Assembly (NCBI GenBank): GCA_017526745.1
Contig: JAFXQX010000038.1
Location: 1 to 64,000 of the forward strand
Source: Lachnospiraceae bacterium
GTDB taxonomy: Bacteria; Bacillota; Clostridia; Lachnospirales; Lachnospiraceae
Direction: 5' to 3'
Length of the DNA stretch: 64,000 nt
A program made the translations under genes and the position numbers. The notes below the pieces were generated by a model. The model was not told the DNA's origin. It did not search any database and was given only the letters and a program-made list of their open reading frames with translations. Of the stretch, positions 28,854 to 38,182 are shown in pieces; positions within the stretch are counted from its first letter, which is position 1; the number at the start of each line of letters is the position of its first letter.

Positions 28854-30647
28854 ATGTTTATGTCCAAAAGTACAAAAATGATGATCGCATTTGCGGTTAT
28901 ATCCATATGTGCCTTACTGATGTTTCCATACAGGGTTCTTGCGGTGGATACTCTTCCGAATGAAGAAAACACAACTCTCTGGGAACAGAGGAAACAGCTT
29001 CCGATCGAATCCAATACCATAACAGGATGGCCGAAGGGACCCGAGAACGGAACCGAGTCTGCGATCCTGATGGATGTTGATACGGGAACGATCCTTTATT
29101 CCAAGAACATAAATGAAAGACTGTACCCCGCGAGCACAACCAAAATAATGACAGCACTGCTCGTTGTCGAAAACTGTCAGATGGATGAGGTAGTTACATT
29201 CTCTGATGAAGCTATTGATAATACCGAATGGGGATCATCGCGTATCGGTATCAAGAAGGGTGAACAGCTGACCGTCGAACAATGCCTGTACGGACTGCTG
29301 CTCGGCTCCGCCAATGAGGTTGCCTATGCTCTTGCCGAACATGTCGGCGGTGACCTTACAACATTCGTTGGGATGATGAATGACAAGGCGGCACAGCTTG
29401 GCTGTACAAATACCCATTTTGTCAATGCGAGCGGTCTTCCAGATCCTGATCATTATGTAAGTGCGTATGACCTTGCAACGATAGCCCGGGCTTTTTTTGC
29501 AAACGAGACTCTGTGTATGATCTCGGGTACGGAAAAATACGTTATTCCTTCAACAAATCTTACAGCGGAAGAGCGTCCGCAGGAAAATCACCACAAGATG
29601 ATCCAGGGCAGAAAATATGCATACGACGGGATCATCGGCGGCAAGACAGGATACACGAATGATGCGAGACAGACTCTTGTTACCTGTGCACAACGTGACG
29701 GCATGAAACTTGTATGCGTGGTCATGAAGGATGAAAGTCCTTACCAGTTTACCGATACAGCGGATCTTCTTGACTACGGATTTGCGAGTTTTGAAAAAAA
29801 GAACATAGCGGATAACGAGACGCGATATAATATCCGCTCCGCAAGTTTCTTCCATACCAAGCTTGATATCATGGGCAGCTCCCGGGACATACTGACCCTT
29901 AACCGTGACGGCAGTATTGTTATCCCCAAGGGTATGGATTTTAATGAGGCGACGGTAAAGGTTGATTATGATCCCGGAGCAGAAGGTGCGGTCGCACGGC
30001 TTGATTATTTCGTCGGTGAAAACAGAGTCGGCGGAACAACTCTTGATTATGCTACGGGAGACAGGTCCAGATTTGAATTTGCCAACATCATTACCGACAC
30101 TTCCGATGAACAGCCCGTAAGCTACAGGCCAGATCACAAAACGGTATTCGTTACCGTTTCGGATGTAGTCAGGAAACTGTTCATGATAGTAGGAACGCTT
30201 TTCTTTATTATCCTTGTGATCACCCTGATCATGAGGTTCATAAACAGTGCCAGACGCGCCAGGATGAAGAAGAGAAAGCGCTACAAAAAACGAAGTGAGA
30301 ACAAGAGATATAACTACAGGAAGCGCAGTGAGAACAGAAGGCGAAGAAATCCGGAGGGGGAACTGACTCCCAGGGATATGTATATGCAGCCGATCTATAA
30401 GGAACTTCAGAAGAGAAGTGCCGATGCATCCGGATCGGCTGACAAAGGTTACTATGATGAAGACTATGAAGAAGACTATGACACCGGTTTTGAAGAAGAG
30501 TATGACAAAGAATATGACGAGGACTACCAAGAGGATTATGAAGACAGAATATACGATGAGGAACAGATGGTTAAGGATTTCCCCGGCATGAAAGGATACG
30601 GGATCGAACTCCTTCCTCTCGACCACCCGAACCGATGGGATATGTAG
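28854..30647 (+). CDS. D-alanyl-D-alanine carboxypeptidase (peptidase S11, DacA type) with cytoplasmic tail
   Basis: A 597-residue penicillin-binding protein. An N-terminal signal segment (about 8-30) precedes the S11 catalytic domain with STTK (94-97), SAN (152-154) and KTG (263-265). A PBP5-like C-terminal domain follows to about 400. It trims the terminal D-Ala of peptidoglycan stem peptides. Instead of the usual amphipathic anchor there is a full transmembrane helix (about 440-462), a basic Arg/Lys stretch and then an acidic Asp/Glu/Tyr-rich tail (about 525-570) that should be cytoplasmic. The start codon has no ribosome site; ATGs at 28854 and 28860 are both possible. Confidence 0.92.
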   Translation: MFMSKSTKMMIAFAVISICALLMFPYRVLAVDTLPNEENTTLWEQRKQLPIESNTITGWPKGPENGTESAILMDVDTGTILYSKNINERLYPASTTKIMTALLVVENCQMDEVVTFSDEAIDNTEWGSSRIGIKKGEQLTVEQCLYGLLLGSANEVAYALAEHVGGDLTTFVGMMNDKAAQLGCTNTHFVNASGLPDPDHYVSAYDLATIARAFFANETLCMISGTEKYVIPSTNLTAEERPQENHHKMIQGRKYAYDGIIGGKTGYTNDARQTLVTCAQRDGMKLVCVVMKDESPYQFTDTADLLDYGFASFEKKNIADNETRYNIRSASFFHTKLDIMGSSRDILTLNRDGSIVIPKGMDFNEATVKVDYDPGAEGAVARLDYFVGENRVGGTTLDYATGDRSRFEFANIITDTSDEQPVSYRPDHKTVFVTVSDVVRKLFMIVGTLFFIILVITLIMRFINSARRARMKKRKRYKKRSENKRYNYRKRSENRRRRNPEGELTPRDMYMQPIYKELQKRSADASGSADKGYYDEDYEEDYDTGFEEEYDKEYDEDYQEDYEDRIYDEEQMVKDFPGMKGYGIELLPLDHPNRWDM

Positions 30648-30666
30648 TAAGGAGGGACCCACGAAA
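30636..30666 (+). repeat. 31-bp direct repeat, copy 1, with hairpin
   Basis: A 31-bp sequence beginning TGGGATATGTAGTAAGGAGG is identical to 30735-30765. Copy 1 includes the stop codon of the carboxypeptidase gene. It forms the left half of a hairpin, 30644-30686: GTAGTAAGGA pairs with TCCTTACTAC and CCCAC with GTGGG around a GAAA loop. No T-run follows. Confidence 0.8.
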
Positions 30667-30734
30667 GTGGGAGGATTCCTTACTACACCGCGAGCCCCGT
30701 TCTCCGAAGGAGAAAACAGATGGGCGAGCGACCT

Positions 30735-30765
30735 TGGGATATGTAGTAAGGAGGGACCCACGAAA
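30735..30765 (+). repeat. 31-bp direct repeat, copy 2
   Basis: Identical to 30636-30666 with a period of 99 bases. It lacks the right half of the hairpin, and its AAGGAGG lies 16-20 bases before the pepT start, too far for an ideal ribosome site. Confidence 0.8.
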
Positions 30766-30771
30766 TATAAT

Positions 30772-31986
30772 ATGAAAGCATACGAAAGATTCTTAAATTA
30801 CATAAAGATCAACACCCGGTCAGATGAAACAAGCGGCACGCACCCGAGCTTTTGCGGCCAGTTCGATCTTGCAAATATGCTGGTTTGTGAACTGTCCGAC
30901 ATGGGACTTGAAGCTGAAGTTGACAAAGAATGCTATGTCTATTCATGTCTTCCCGCAACGCCCGGCTGTGAGGATCTTCCGGTCCTGGGCTTTATTTCGC
31001 ACATGGATACATCTCCTGCATTTTCGGGACAGAATGTAAAGGCTGTCATTCACAGGAACTATGACGGAAAAGATGTTGTTTATCCTTCGGGAGCAGTCAT
31101 GAAAGCAGCTGATTTTCCCTTTCTGTCCGGATTGAAGGGCGAGACATTGATCACGTCCGACGGAACGACACTTCTCGGAGCGGATGACAAGGCGGGGATC
31201 AGCGAGATCATGACCGCTCTTAATAACGTCATAAAAGACGGAAGGCCTCACGGTAAGATCGCGGTTGCCTTTACTCCCGATGAAGAGATCGGCGAAGGTG
31301 CAGACAGTTTTGATGTCAAAAGATTCGGAGCCGATTACGCCTATACTGTTGACGGCTCAGATGTACACATCATCGAGTACGAAAACTTTAATGCGGCATC
31401 AGCCAAAGTGGAGATTTGTGGAGTATCCGTTCATCCGGGAACGGCAAAAGATGTTATGGTCAACGCCGTAAATGTTGCCCATGAACTGCACGGTCTTCTT
31501 CCCGAAAAAATGAGGCCCGAGCATACGTCCGGAAGGGAAGGATTTTTCCACCTTACGGATATCGAAGGAAGTGTTGATCATGCAAAGCTTTCATATATCA
31601 TCCGTGACCATGACCGGGAAAAGTTTGAGAACATGAAAAAGATGATAGATGATGCGGTCACTTCCATCAATAAAAAGTACGGCAAAGATACTGCAGTCCT
31701 TACAGTGACCGACAGCTACTACAATATGATCGAGATGATCAGACCGCACATGCATCTTATCGAATCGGCAAAAAATGCGATAAGATCAGCAGGAATGGAA
31801 CCGGAGGAGATGCCGATAAGAGGCGGTACCGATGGTGCCAGGCTTTCCTTTATGGGCCTGCCCTGCCCCAACCTCGGGACAGGAGGTTTCAATTTTCACG
31901 GACCTTTTGAGTGTATTACCGTCGAGAGGATGGAAAAGGCAGTCTCGGTCATCGAGACCCTGATGTGCCAACTATCCGCCGTTTAA
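30772..31986 (+). CDS. pepT: Peptidase T (tripeptide aminopeptidase)
   Basis: A 404-residue M20 metallopeptidase. Metal-binding motifs are ISHMDTSP near residue 75, LGADDKAGI near 138, the catalytic EE in PDEEIGEG near 173, and PIRGGTDGARLSF near 370. PepT removes N-terminal residues from tripeptides in the cytoplasm. I start at the ATG at 30772 (MKAYERFLNY), the usual PepT N terminus. An in-frame GTG at 30667 would add 35 residues translated from the repeat element. The ribosome site is poor; TATAAT sits directly before the ATG. Confidence 0.94.
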   Translation: MKAYERFLNYIKINTRSDETSGTHPSFCGQFDLANMLVCELSDMGLEAEVDKECYVYSCLPATPGCEDLPVLGFISHMDTSPAFSGQNVKAVIHRNYDGKDVVYPSGAVMKAADFPFLSGLKGETLITSDGTTLLGADDKAGISEIMTALNNVIKDGRPHGKIAVAFTPDEEIGEGADSFDVKRFGADYAYTVDGSDVHIIEYENFNAASAKVEICGVSVHPGTAKDVMVNAVNVAHELHGLLPEKMRPEHTSGREGFFHLTDIEGSVDHAKLSYIIRDHDREKFENMKKMIDDAVTSINKKYGKDTAVLTVTDSYYNMIEMIRPHMHLIESAKNAIRSAGMEPEEMPIRGGTDGARLSFMGLPCPNLGTGGFNFHGPFECITVERMEKAVSVIETLMCQLSAV

Positions 31987-32001
31987 GCATAAAGATAAGT
32001 A

Positions 32002-32010
32002 TGGTATAAT
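32002..32010 (+). promoter_or_regulatory. Extended -10 promoter of the mutase-like gene
   Basis: TGG-TATAAT (32002-32010), a consensus extended -10 box. It ends 9 bases before the ATG at 32020, so the transcript would be nearly leaderless. Confidence 0.55.
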
Positions 32011-32019
32011 AGAAAGACT

Positions 32020-33222
32020 ATGAAATATCTGATACTGGGTGCGGGCCCTTCAGGCCTGACATTTGCTAATATGCTGCTTCGCTCGGGCGAGAAGGATTTT
32101 CTCGTTCTGGAACGGGACAAGACGGCAGGAGGACTGTGCAGGAGCACGGATGTGGACAAGAGCCCTTTTGATACGGGCGGCGGACATTTCCTTGATGTAA
32201 AGGATCCGGCGGTCACGGAGTTTGTCTTTTCCTATCTTCCCGAAGATGAATGGGATCTGTATGAAAGAGATTCCCGGATCGATCTGTACGGGGATATGAT
32301 CGGAAGCCCCATAGAAGCAAATATCTGGCAGCTTCCCGAAGACAGACAGAAACGTTATCTTGATGCGATAGGGTCAGCCGGATGCAATACCGGTCTTCCG
32401 AAGCCGGAAAAGTTTACGGACTGGATCGAGTGGAAGCTCGGAAGTGCGATCGCCGAGGATTACATGCTTCCGTATAACAGGAAAATGTTCGGTGAGGATC
32501 TGGACAGTCTGGGTACATACTGGCTTGAGAAGCTTCCGAATGTCTCATATGAGGAGACAAAGCTTTCATGTGCAAATCACAGACCATACGGAACACAGCC
32601 CGGCCATGCCAGGTTCTATTATCCGAAGAAATACGGATATGGAGAAGCGTTCTTAAGGATGGCGGATGCTCTTGGCGACCGTATTCGTTATAACGAAAGA
32701 GTAGAAAGTATCGATTACGATAAGAAGACGGTTAACGACGCATACCATGCCGACAGGATAATAGTTACGATACCTCCCGTTTCGGTCATGCGCCATACCG
32801 GTCTTCCCGAAGAACTGGCCGCTGGACTTGATGAGCTTAAGTACAGTTCGATCGTAACGGAATACGTTCCGGAAAGGCTTGATACAAAAGCTCACTGGAT
32901 ATATTATCCGGATCCGAAGCTTTCCTATCATAGGATACTGGTGCGTCATAATTTCTGTCCGGGATCGAACGGATACTGGACGGAAACGAACCTTACGAGA
33001 TTTGACACTGACAGAGCGGATAAAGCGCAGTCGGCGTACTTCATAAATGATTTTGCATATCCTCTCAATACGGCAGGCAAGCCCGCGATAATGAAGAGAT
33101 ATCTTGAATATACGTCGTCAAAAGATATCATCGGACTCGGCCGCTGGGGAGAGTGGATGCATTATAATTCGGATGTGGTTATAAAACGGGCCATGGATCT
33201 TGCGAAGGAGCTCGTGGTGTAG
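32020..33222 (+). CDS. FAD-dependent oxidoreductase, UDP-galactopyranose-mutase-like
   Basis: A 400-residue flavoprotein. The dinucleotide-binding N terminus is MKYLILGAGPSGLTFANML with ERDKTAGGLCRS following. The middle part has an MLPYNRKMFGEDLDSLGTYWL segment like those in mutase-like amine oxidoreductases of polysaccharide clusters. The C terminus has the GLGRWGEWMHYNSD motif typical of FAD-binding ends. It may act on a nucleotide or lipid-linked sugar, which is inferred from the following GT-C-like gene. Other NAD(P)/FAD amine-oxidase-like functions remain possible. Confidence 0.72.
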   Translation: MKYLILGAGPSGLTFANMLLRSGEKDFLVLERDKTAGGLCRSTDVDKSPFDTGGGHFLDVKDPAVTEFVFSYLPEDEWDLYERDSRIDLYGDMIGSPIEANIWQLPEDRQKRYLDAIGSAGCNTGLPKPEKFTDWIEWKLGSAIAEDYMLPYNRKMFGEDLDSLGTYWLEKLPNVSYEETKLSCANHRPYGTQPGHARFYYPKKYGYGEAFLRMADALGDRIRYNERVESIDYDKKTVNDAYHADRIIVTIPPVSVMRHTGLPEELAAGLDELKYSSIVTEYVPERLDTKAHWIYYPDPKLSYHRILVRHNFCPGSNGYWTETNLTRFDTDRADKAQSAYFINDFAYPLNTAGKPAIMKRYLEYTSSKDIIGLGRWGEWMHYNSDVVIKRAMDLAKELVV

Positions 33223-33255
33223 GGGATTGTCCTTACAGCAAATTGTGGTGGATAG

Positions 33256-34929
33256 ATGAACAGAATAAAAGAGTATTTTGTTGAAGAACTGAACAGATAC
33301 AGAGTAATTGCACTTCTGATCTTTATAGCGGTCATAACGCTTCTGGCATGGCAGAGCGATGACAGTTATCACGCCTACATCATGGCAAAGAATCTCGTTG
33401 ACGGAAACGGTTTTGTTTATAATATCGGACAAAGGGCGACGGCATCGACGTGCCCGTTTTTCACGCTTGTTGTTGCGGCGGGATATTTTGTGATAAGGGA
33501 TATGTTCTTTGTCTCACTCCTTATCAATATCATCTTTTCCGCAGCGGCCTGCAGAATGGTCATCTGGAGGTTTTGCAGAACGAAGCTTCAGATCGCATTT
33601 GCACTTCTGGTCCTTATCGGCTCGAAGAGTTTTGTCAGCTATACGACATCGGGACTCGAAAACAGCATGCTCTTCTTTCTCGGCACGTTGTTCTTATGCA
33701 TCTATTTTGAACATGAACATTATGATGCAAAGAACATGTTTAGTATCGCAGTCCTTACTGCGCTCATTGCCGGGACCAGAATGGATGCGGTGCTCATATT
33801 CGCACCGATGGCATTATATGTGTTCCTGTTAAAAAGGGAAACATCTTTCGGTAAAGCCGTGGGACTCGGATTTGCGGGACTGTCTCCATTCATTTTGTGG
33901 GAACTGTTCGCAACGTTTTATTACGGATTTCCTTTCCCGAACACGGCGTATGCAAAACTCGGAACAGACATAGCGATGAGGGATTACCTGATCCGCGGCA
34001 TCCGTTACTACATAAATGCGCTGCTGTGTGACCCGATACTTCTGGTGATCATGCTGTTTGCGGTTCTTGCGGCGATCGCCGTCCGAAAATCACAATACGG
34101 ATTCTGCGTGGCCGGCATCTGCCTGTACGGCGTTTATCTTCTGTACATAGGCGGTGATTTTATGATGGGACGGCACTTTACTCTGCCGTATCTAATCTCG
34201 CTCATATGTTATCTTGATATCAAAAATCGCGAGTTCTCATTTACGGGAAGAGGAGCACAGTTTAACAGGCTGCTGGTGGGTTTTGTCGCAGCCTCGCTTA
34301 TATTTGCATCCACGTCATCGGTCATAACCGATCAGTTTTTGTTCGGAAGAACGTTCTCATCTCCGATCTCGGATGAAAGATCAGGCTATTTTACGACATC
34401 GAGCCTTTTCAACAATATGATCTCGCTGATCGTAAACAAAGACATGTGCATCCAGAACACATGGAATGATGACGGGGTAAAGGAGTTGCGGGAAGCGGGT
34501 TCTCCCGGCGGTATACTTGAAAGCGTTCCCGGGATCACGAAGTATTACAACAACGATATGTATCTTAATGATCTGTATGCGCTCGGAGACCCGTATCTGG
34601 CGCATCTTCCGGCAGTTAAGGAAGGCGGATGGAGGATAGGCCACATGTGGCGGGAAGCTCCCGTCGGGTATATGAACCTTGTCAGATACGAATGGGGTAC
34701 GGGCGCCATCAAGAACGATGATGCACGCATGTACTACGAGATCATAGATGAGATCACGCGAGGTGATCTGTTCGACATGGACCGCATCAAAAAGATCATA
34801 GATATTAATCTCGGAAAATATGATTATCTTGTGGAGGGTTATAAACGATCGCTTGATGAGAACAACAGGCAGACGATGAAGGAAACCATGACCGACGATT
34901 CCATTGCAGGTTACGGTCTTCCCGAGTAA
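33256..34929 (+). CDS. GT-C-type membrane glycosyltransferase (AftB-like)
   Basis: A 557-residue protein with about ten to eleven transmembrane helices in residues 15-370 and a soluble C-terminal part. The first loop has the acidic SDDSYHAYIMAKNLVDGNGFVY motif region. Later loops have FPFPNTAYAKLG and GGDFMMGRHF. These three signatures occur in the GT-C family that includes mycobacterial AftB, which uses polyprenyl-phosphate sugar donors outside the membrane. The donor and acceptor here are unknown. It is 33 bases downstream of the mutase-like gene, suggesting a small envelope-glycan unit. Confidence 0.75.
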   Translation: MNRIKEYFVEELNRYRVIALLIFIAVITLLAWQSDDSYHAYIMAKNLVDGNGFVYNIGQRATASTCPFFTLVVAAGYFVIRDMFFVSLLINIIFSAAACRMVIWRFCRTKLQIAFALLVLIGSKSFVSYTTSGLENSMLFFLGTLFLCIYFEHEHYDAKNMFSIAVLTALIAGTRMDAVLIFAPMALYVFLLKRETSFGKAVGLGFAGLSPFILWELFATFYYGFPFPNTAYAKLGTDIAMRDYLIRGIRYYINALLCDPILLVIMLFAVLAAIAVRKSQYGFCVAGICLYGVYLLYIGGDFMMGRHFTLPYLISLICYLDIKNREFSFTGRGAQFNRLLVGFVAASLIFASTSSVITDQFLFGRTFSSPISDERSGYFTTSSLFNNMISLIVNKDMCIQNTWNDDGVKELREAGSPGGILESVPGITKYYNNDMYLNDLYALGDPYLAHLPAVKEGGWRIGHMWREAPVGYMNLVRYEWGTGAIKNDDARMYYEIIDEITRGDLFDMDRIKKIIDINLGKYDYLVEGYKRSLDENNRQTMKETMTDDSIAGYGLPE

Positions 34930-34941
34930 AGGAGGAGGATT

Positions 34942-35763
34942 ATGTTTTTACACATGACTGAACGCGAAAAGGAACTTGAGCAGCAGATCAGGGATGAACA
35001 GAAAGAACATCAGCAGAAGTGGTATCACTATCTGATATCGGTACTGATCGTACTTCTGGGGCTTGTGTTTATTGTGGACAGGGATCTTGACGTCGCTTTT
35101 TTGTGCAGACTGTTTGCATGCGTTTTTGCCGCAGCCGGCGTGATCTCCATAATAACGTACTGCATAAAGGACGTGACGCTCGGCTATTACCGTCTTGATC
35201 TTGCATACGGCATGATGGCGCTTTTTGCAGCCGTATTGTTCTTTACGAAACAGGAAGACCTCGGAACATATTTTCCGCTCATTGCCGGTGCGATCCTTGT
35301 TGCGAACGGCGTTGTAAAGTTCCAGCATTCTATTGACATGAAGAGGATCGACAGGAGGATGAAGAGGGTCACGGAAGCATGGCTCGTTGTGATGATCTTT
35401 GCACTTATATGCATGACTGCGGGAGCGGTCGCTTCATACATGAACACGGATGATATGAGAAAGCTCTTTATATTTGCCGGTATTGCTTTTATAGTTGCGG
35501 GAGCCAGTGATATATTCACAAATATCGCCTTCAACAGAAAAGTCAAGCTGTTCAGGAGCGGACAATACGAGACAGAAGATCATAAGGAAGAACATGATAC
35601 CGAAGATAAAACACCGGCGACTGAAGAGGATCGGGATGATATCGTACCCGCTGCACAGCCCGAACCGGACAGTGCAGACCTTTTGGTAACGCCGGGCGCC
35701 GATGACAAAGCGGACCCTCAGGAGACGGCACAGGAAGAAGATGCAGCTGGTCAGAGCTCTTAA
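34942..35763 (+). CDS. DUF308/HdeD-like membrane protein with acidic tail
   Basis: A 273-residue protein. After a charged N terminus (1-25) come about six hydrophobic helices (residues 30-195), then an acidic, low-complexity cytoplasmic tail (about 208-273). The paired short helices recall the DUF308 (HdeD) family of unknown role. It has an AAGGAGG-type site and its 3' end overlaps the next gene by 23 bases. Confidence 0.6.
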   Translation: MFLHMTEREKELEQQIRDEQKEHQQKWYHYLISVLIVLLGLVFIVDRDLDVAFLCRLFACVFAAAGVISIITYCIKDVTLGYYRLDLAYGMMALFAAVLFFTKQEDLGTYFPLIAGAILVANGVVKFQHSIDMKRIDRRMKRVTEAWLVVMIFALICMTAGAVASYMNTDDMRKLFIFAGIAFIVAGASDIFTNIAFNRKVKLFRSGQYETEDHKEEHDTEDKTPATEEDRDDIVPAAQPEPDSADLLVTPGADDKADPQETAQEEDAAGQSS

Positions 35764-37183
35764 GGAAAAATCAGAAGGCATATATCCCTTTCACATGCCC
35801 GGGCATAAAAGGATGCTTGCGGGCGACGGGATATTCTCCGATATATATTCGATAGATGTCACCGAGACGGAGGGTTTTGACGATCTACACGAAGCTTCCG
35901 GAATACTGAAGGAAGCGCAGGATAAAGCGGCAGAACTGTACGGTGCAGATGAGACGCATTTTCTGGTAAACGGATCAACAGGCGGAATACTTGCGGCAAT
36001 ATGCGGAACGGTCACAATCAATGATACGGTTGTTGTTGCGGCTAACTGTCACAGATCGGTCTGGAATGCAGTCGCGTTATCGCATGCGGATATTTATGTT
36101 ACGGCGCCGGAGGCAGAAGAGAGTTTCGGAATATGCGCCGGGGTCGATCCGGCATCGGTCAAGAGCGCACTTTCCGATATATCCAGGGAGGGTACGGCCG
36201 TTGTTATCACAAGTCCGACTTATGAAGGAGTTGTGAGCGATATAGCCACCATAGCCGATATATGTCATTCATATAAGGCTGTGCTTATCGTGGACTGTGC
36301 ACACGGAGCACATTTCGGATTCGATGATGACCTTCCGGAAAATCCCGTGAAAAAAGGCGCAGACGTTGTCATTTCGGGCGTTCATAAGACGATGCCTTCC
36401 ATGACACAGACAGCTCTTATACATATAAACCGGAACTGTCCGTCAAAAGACAGGATACGAAAAATGCTGACCGTCTTTACGACGTCAAGTCCGTCATACG
36501 TTTTGACTTCTTCGATAGACTCGATGATATCGCTCATCGGAAGAAGCAGGAAAGAACTGTTTGAGCCATACGTAAACAGACTGAACCGGTTCTATGAAAA
36601 AGCATCCGGCCTTAAATGTCTTACGGTTCTTAACAGGCGGATGCTCACCCGAAAAGGATCTTATGATCACGACAAGGGAAAGATCGTTGTAGGGGATACA
36701 ACGGGACGTGTTTCGGGCAGGCGGCTGTTTGACATACTGTATGAGGAGTATTCAATATGTGCCGAGATGGCGGGATTCTCCTATGTGATACTTATGACAT
36801 CGGTTGCTGATACCGATGAAGGGTTCAATAAAGTCCTGGATGCGCTGTTTAAGATAGACAGCATGATATGCCGGATGCCGGAAACCGGAAAAAAAAATGA
36901 GCCGGTTCCTTTACCGCATCTTGGCGAAGGAAGGATCAAAAACCGGATGATCGAAGCGATGTTTGCGGAAGATACCGAACAGGTAGCGGTTGAAAGATCA
37001 TGCGGCAGGATCGCAAAAGATCTTATAACAATATATCCCCCTGGTATCCCGGTCACGCTTCCTGGACAGCCGGTAAGCGCCGGGGCAGCAGAAAGCATAT
37101 CGGAAGCATTAAGGCGCCGTCTTAAGATCACGGGCCTCAACAATAAGGAAGTAACTGTATTATGGGAAAGATCTTCTACCTGA
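35741..37183 (+). CDS. Orn/Lys/Arg decarboxylase family PLP enzyme
   Basis: A 480-residue PLP enzyme from the ATG at 35741. Family marks are YPFHMPGHKR near the N terminus, HFLVNGSTGGILAAI near 80, the substrate/PLP region VDCAHGAHFGF near 185, and the Schiff-base lysine in SGVHKTMPSMTQTA near 215. The family includes arginine, lysine and ornithine decarboxylases such as B. subtilis YaaO/SpeA; the substrate is not readable here. The start at 35702 lacks a site and is rejected; GGAAG lies before 35741. It overlaps the upstream gene by 23 bases and the downstream kinase by 22. Confidence 0.87.
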   Translation: MQLVRALKEKSEGIYPFHMPGHKRMLAGDGIFSDIYSIDVTETEGFDDLHEASGILKEAQDKAAELYGADETHFLVNGSTGGILAAICGTVTINDTVVVAANCHRSVWNAVALSHADIYVTAPEAEESFGICAGVDPASVKSALSDISREGTAVVITSPTYEGVVSDIATIADICHSYKAVLIVDCAHGAHFGFDDDLPENPVKKGADVVISGVHKTMPSMTQTALIHINRNCPSKDRIRKMLTVFTTSSPSYVLTSSIDSMISLIGRSRKELFEPYVNRLNRFYEKASGLKCLTVLNRRMLTRKGSYDHDKGKIVVGDTTGRVSGRRLFDILYEEYSICAEMAGFSYVILMTSVADTDEGFNKVLDALFKIDSMICRMPETGKKNEPVPLPHLGEGRIKNRMIEAMFAEDTEQVAVERSCGRIAKDLITIYPPGIPVTLPGQPVSAGAAESISEALRRRLKITGLNNKEVTVLWERSST

Positions 37184-37758
37184 TCGGCAAGAGCTGTGCG
37201 GGAAAAGACAGTTTATACAATATATTGAAAAAAGATGAAGCTCTCGGGCTTCTTCCCGTGACCAGATATACGACAAGGCCGATAAGGGATGGTGAAGTCG
37301 ACGGTATCGGTTACCATTTCGTTACTTTGGATGACCGGGACAGGATCACGAAAGAAGGCAGGATGATAGAGGAGCAGGTATATCATACCGTTCACGGAGA
37401 CTGGTATTATTTTACCGCAGACGACGGAGGGATCGATCTTGATTCGCATGATTATCTTGCCACGGGAGTCCTTTCCTCATTTGACGCAACAAGAAAGTAT
37501 TATGGAAAAGATGCGGTGCTCCCTCTTTACATAGAACTTGATGACGGTGAGAGATTGCAGCGGGCGCTTAACCGGGAAAGACTTCCGGAGAACGGAAAAT
37601 ATGCCGAGATGTGCAGGAGATTTTTGTCCGATGCGGATGATTTTTCCGAGGAACGGATCAGAGAGCTTGCCATACCGGATGAAGCAAGATTCTACAATGA
37701 CGATCTGAGCAGTTGTGCCGAAAGGATCAAAGCGTGGATATTAAAGTCAACCAGGTAG
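37162..37758 (+). CDS. Guanylate-kinase-like protein
   Basis: A 198-residue kinase-like protein. The P-loop is [12 protein letters not shown] (residues 8-19), followed by [20 protein letters not shown], which matches the GMP-binding region of guanylate kinases. The usual EWA-type segment is replaced by [15 protein letters not shown]. It may be a divergent guanylate kinase or a regulatory paralogue. In other Firmicutes thymidylate kinase occupies this slot between the decarboxylase and yaaR/holB, but the TTR motif here favours GMP. It overlaps the decarboxylase by 22 bases. Confidence 0.75.
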   Translation: MGKIFYLIGKSCAGKDSLYNILKKDEALGLLPVTRYTTRPIRDGEVDGIGYHFVTLDDRDRITKEGRMIEEQVYHTVHGDWYYFTADDGGIDLDSHDYLATGVLSSFDATRKYYGKDAVLPLYIELDDGERLQRALNRERLPENGKYAEMCRRFLSDADDFSEERIRELAIPDEARFYNDDLSSCAERIKAWILKSTR

Positions 37759-38177
37759 TACAACCTACAGCGGTCACGGATACGAACCAGGCAAACGTTC
37801 CTTCCGACGATACGTTCAGGTTCACACTCATGAGCGCGATCGAGGAGGAAGGTCTGCAGGAGCGGCTCGGCCTTATGTACGAAGACATCACGATGCAGGG
37901 TAACAAGATAACCAAGCATATGGATGTCAAAGACATGAAGAGATATCGTGCGCTCATCAAGGAATTCATGAATGAGATAGTCAACAGATCTCATAAGTTT
38001 TCCCGTGAGAATTTCCTGGACAGAAAGGGAAGACACAGGGTATACGGCATTATCAGAAGAGTGGATGAGACTCTTGATGAACTCGCACAGGAACTGATGA
38101 AGGAAGAGAAGGATCATCTTGCGATCCTCGCAAAGGTCGGCGAGATCCGCGGACTGTTATTGGACATTTTAACCTGA
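37734..38177 (+). CDS. YaaR family protein (DUF327)
   Basis: A 147-residue, helical, soluble protein with the family segment [21 protein letters not shown] and a C-terminal helix rich in charged residues ([13 protein letters not shown]). YaaR is always near holB in Firmicutes; its function is unknown. I use the GTG at 37734 (VDIKVNQ), which has AGGA about eight bases upstream; an ATG at 37713 in the same frame is the alternative. Either start lies within the end of the kinase gene. Confidence 0.82.
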   Translation: MDIKVNQVVQPTAVTDTNQANVPSDDTFRFTLMSAIEEEGLQERLGLMYEDITMQGNKITKHMDVKDMKRYRALIKEFMNEIVNRSHKFSRENFLDRKGRHRVYGIIRRVDETLDELAQELMKEEKDHLAILAKVGEIRGLLLDILT

Positions 38178-38182
38178 ATACA

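Noticed and set aside
30644..30686. Intrinsic terminator after the carboxypeptidase gene
   Set aside because: The hairpin is strong but no T-run follows, so it is reported as part of the repeat and not as a terminator.
29550..30761. Minus-strand open frame of 403 codons opposite the carboxypeptidase gene
   Set aside because: It is the antisense of a clear S11 protein with all catalytic motifs; the antisense product has no recognisable motif or ribosome site.
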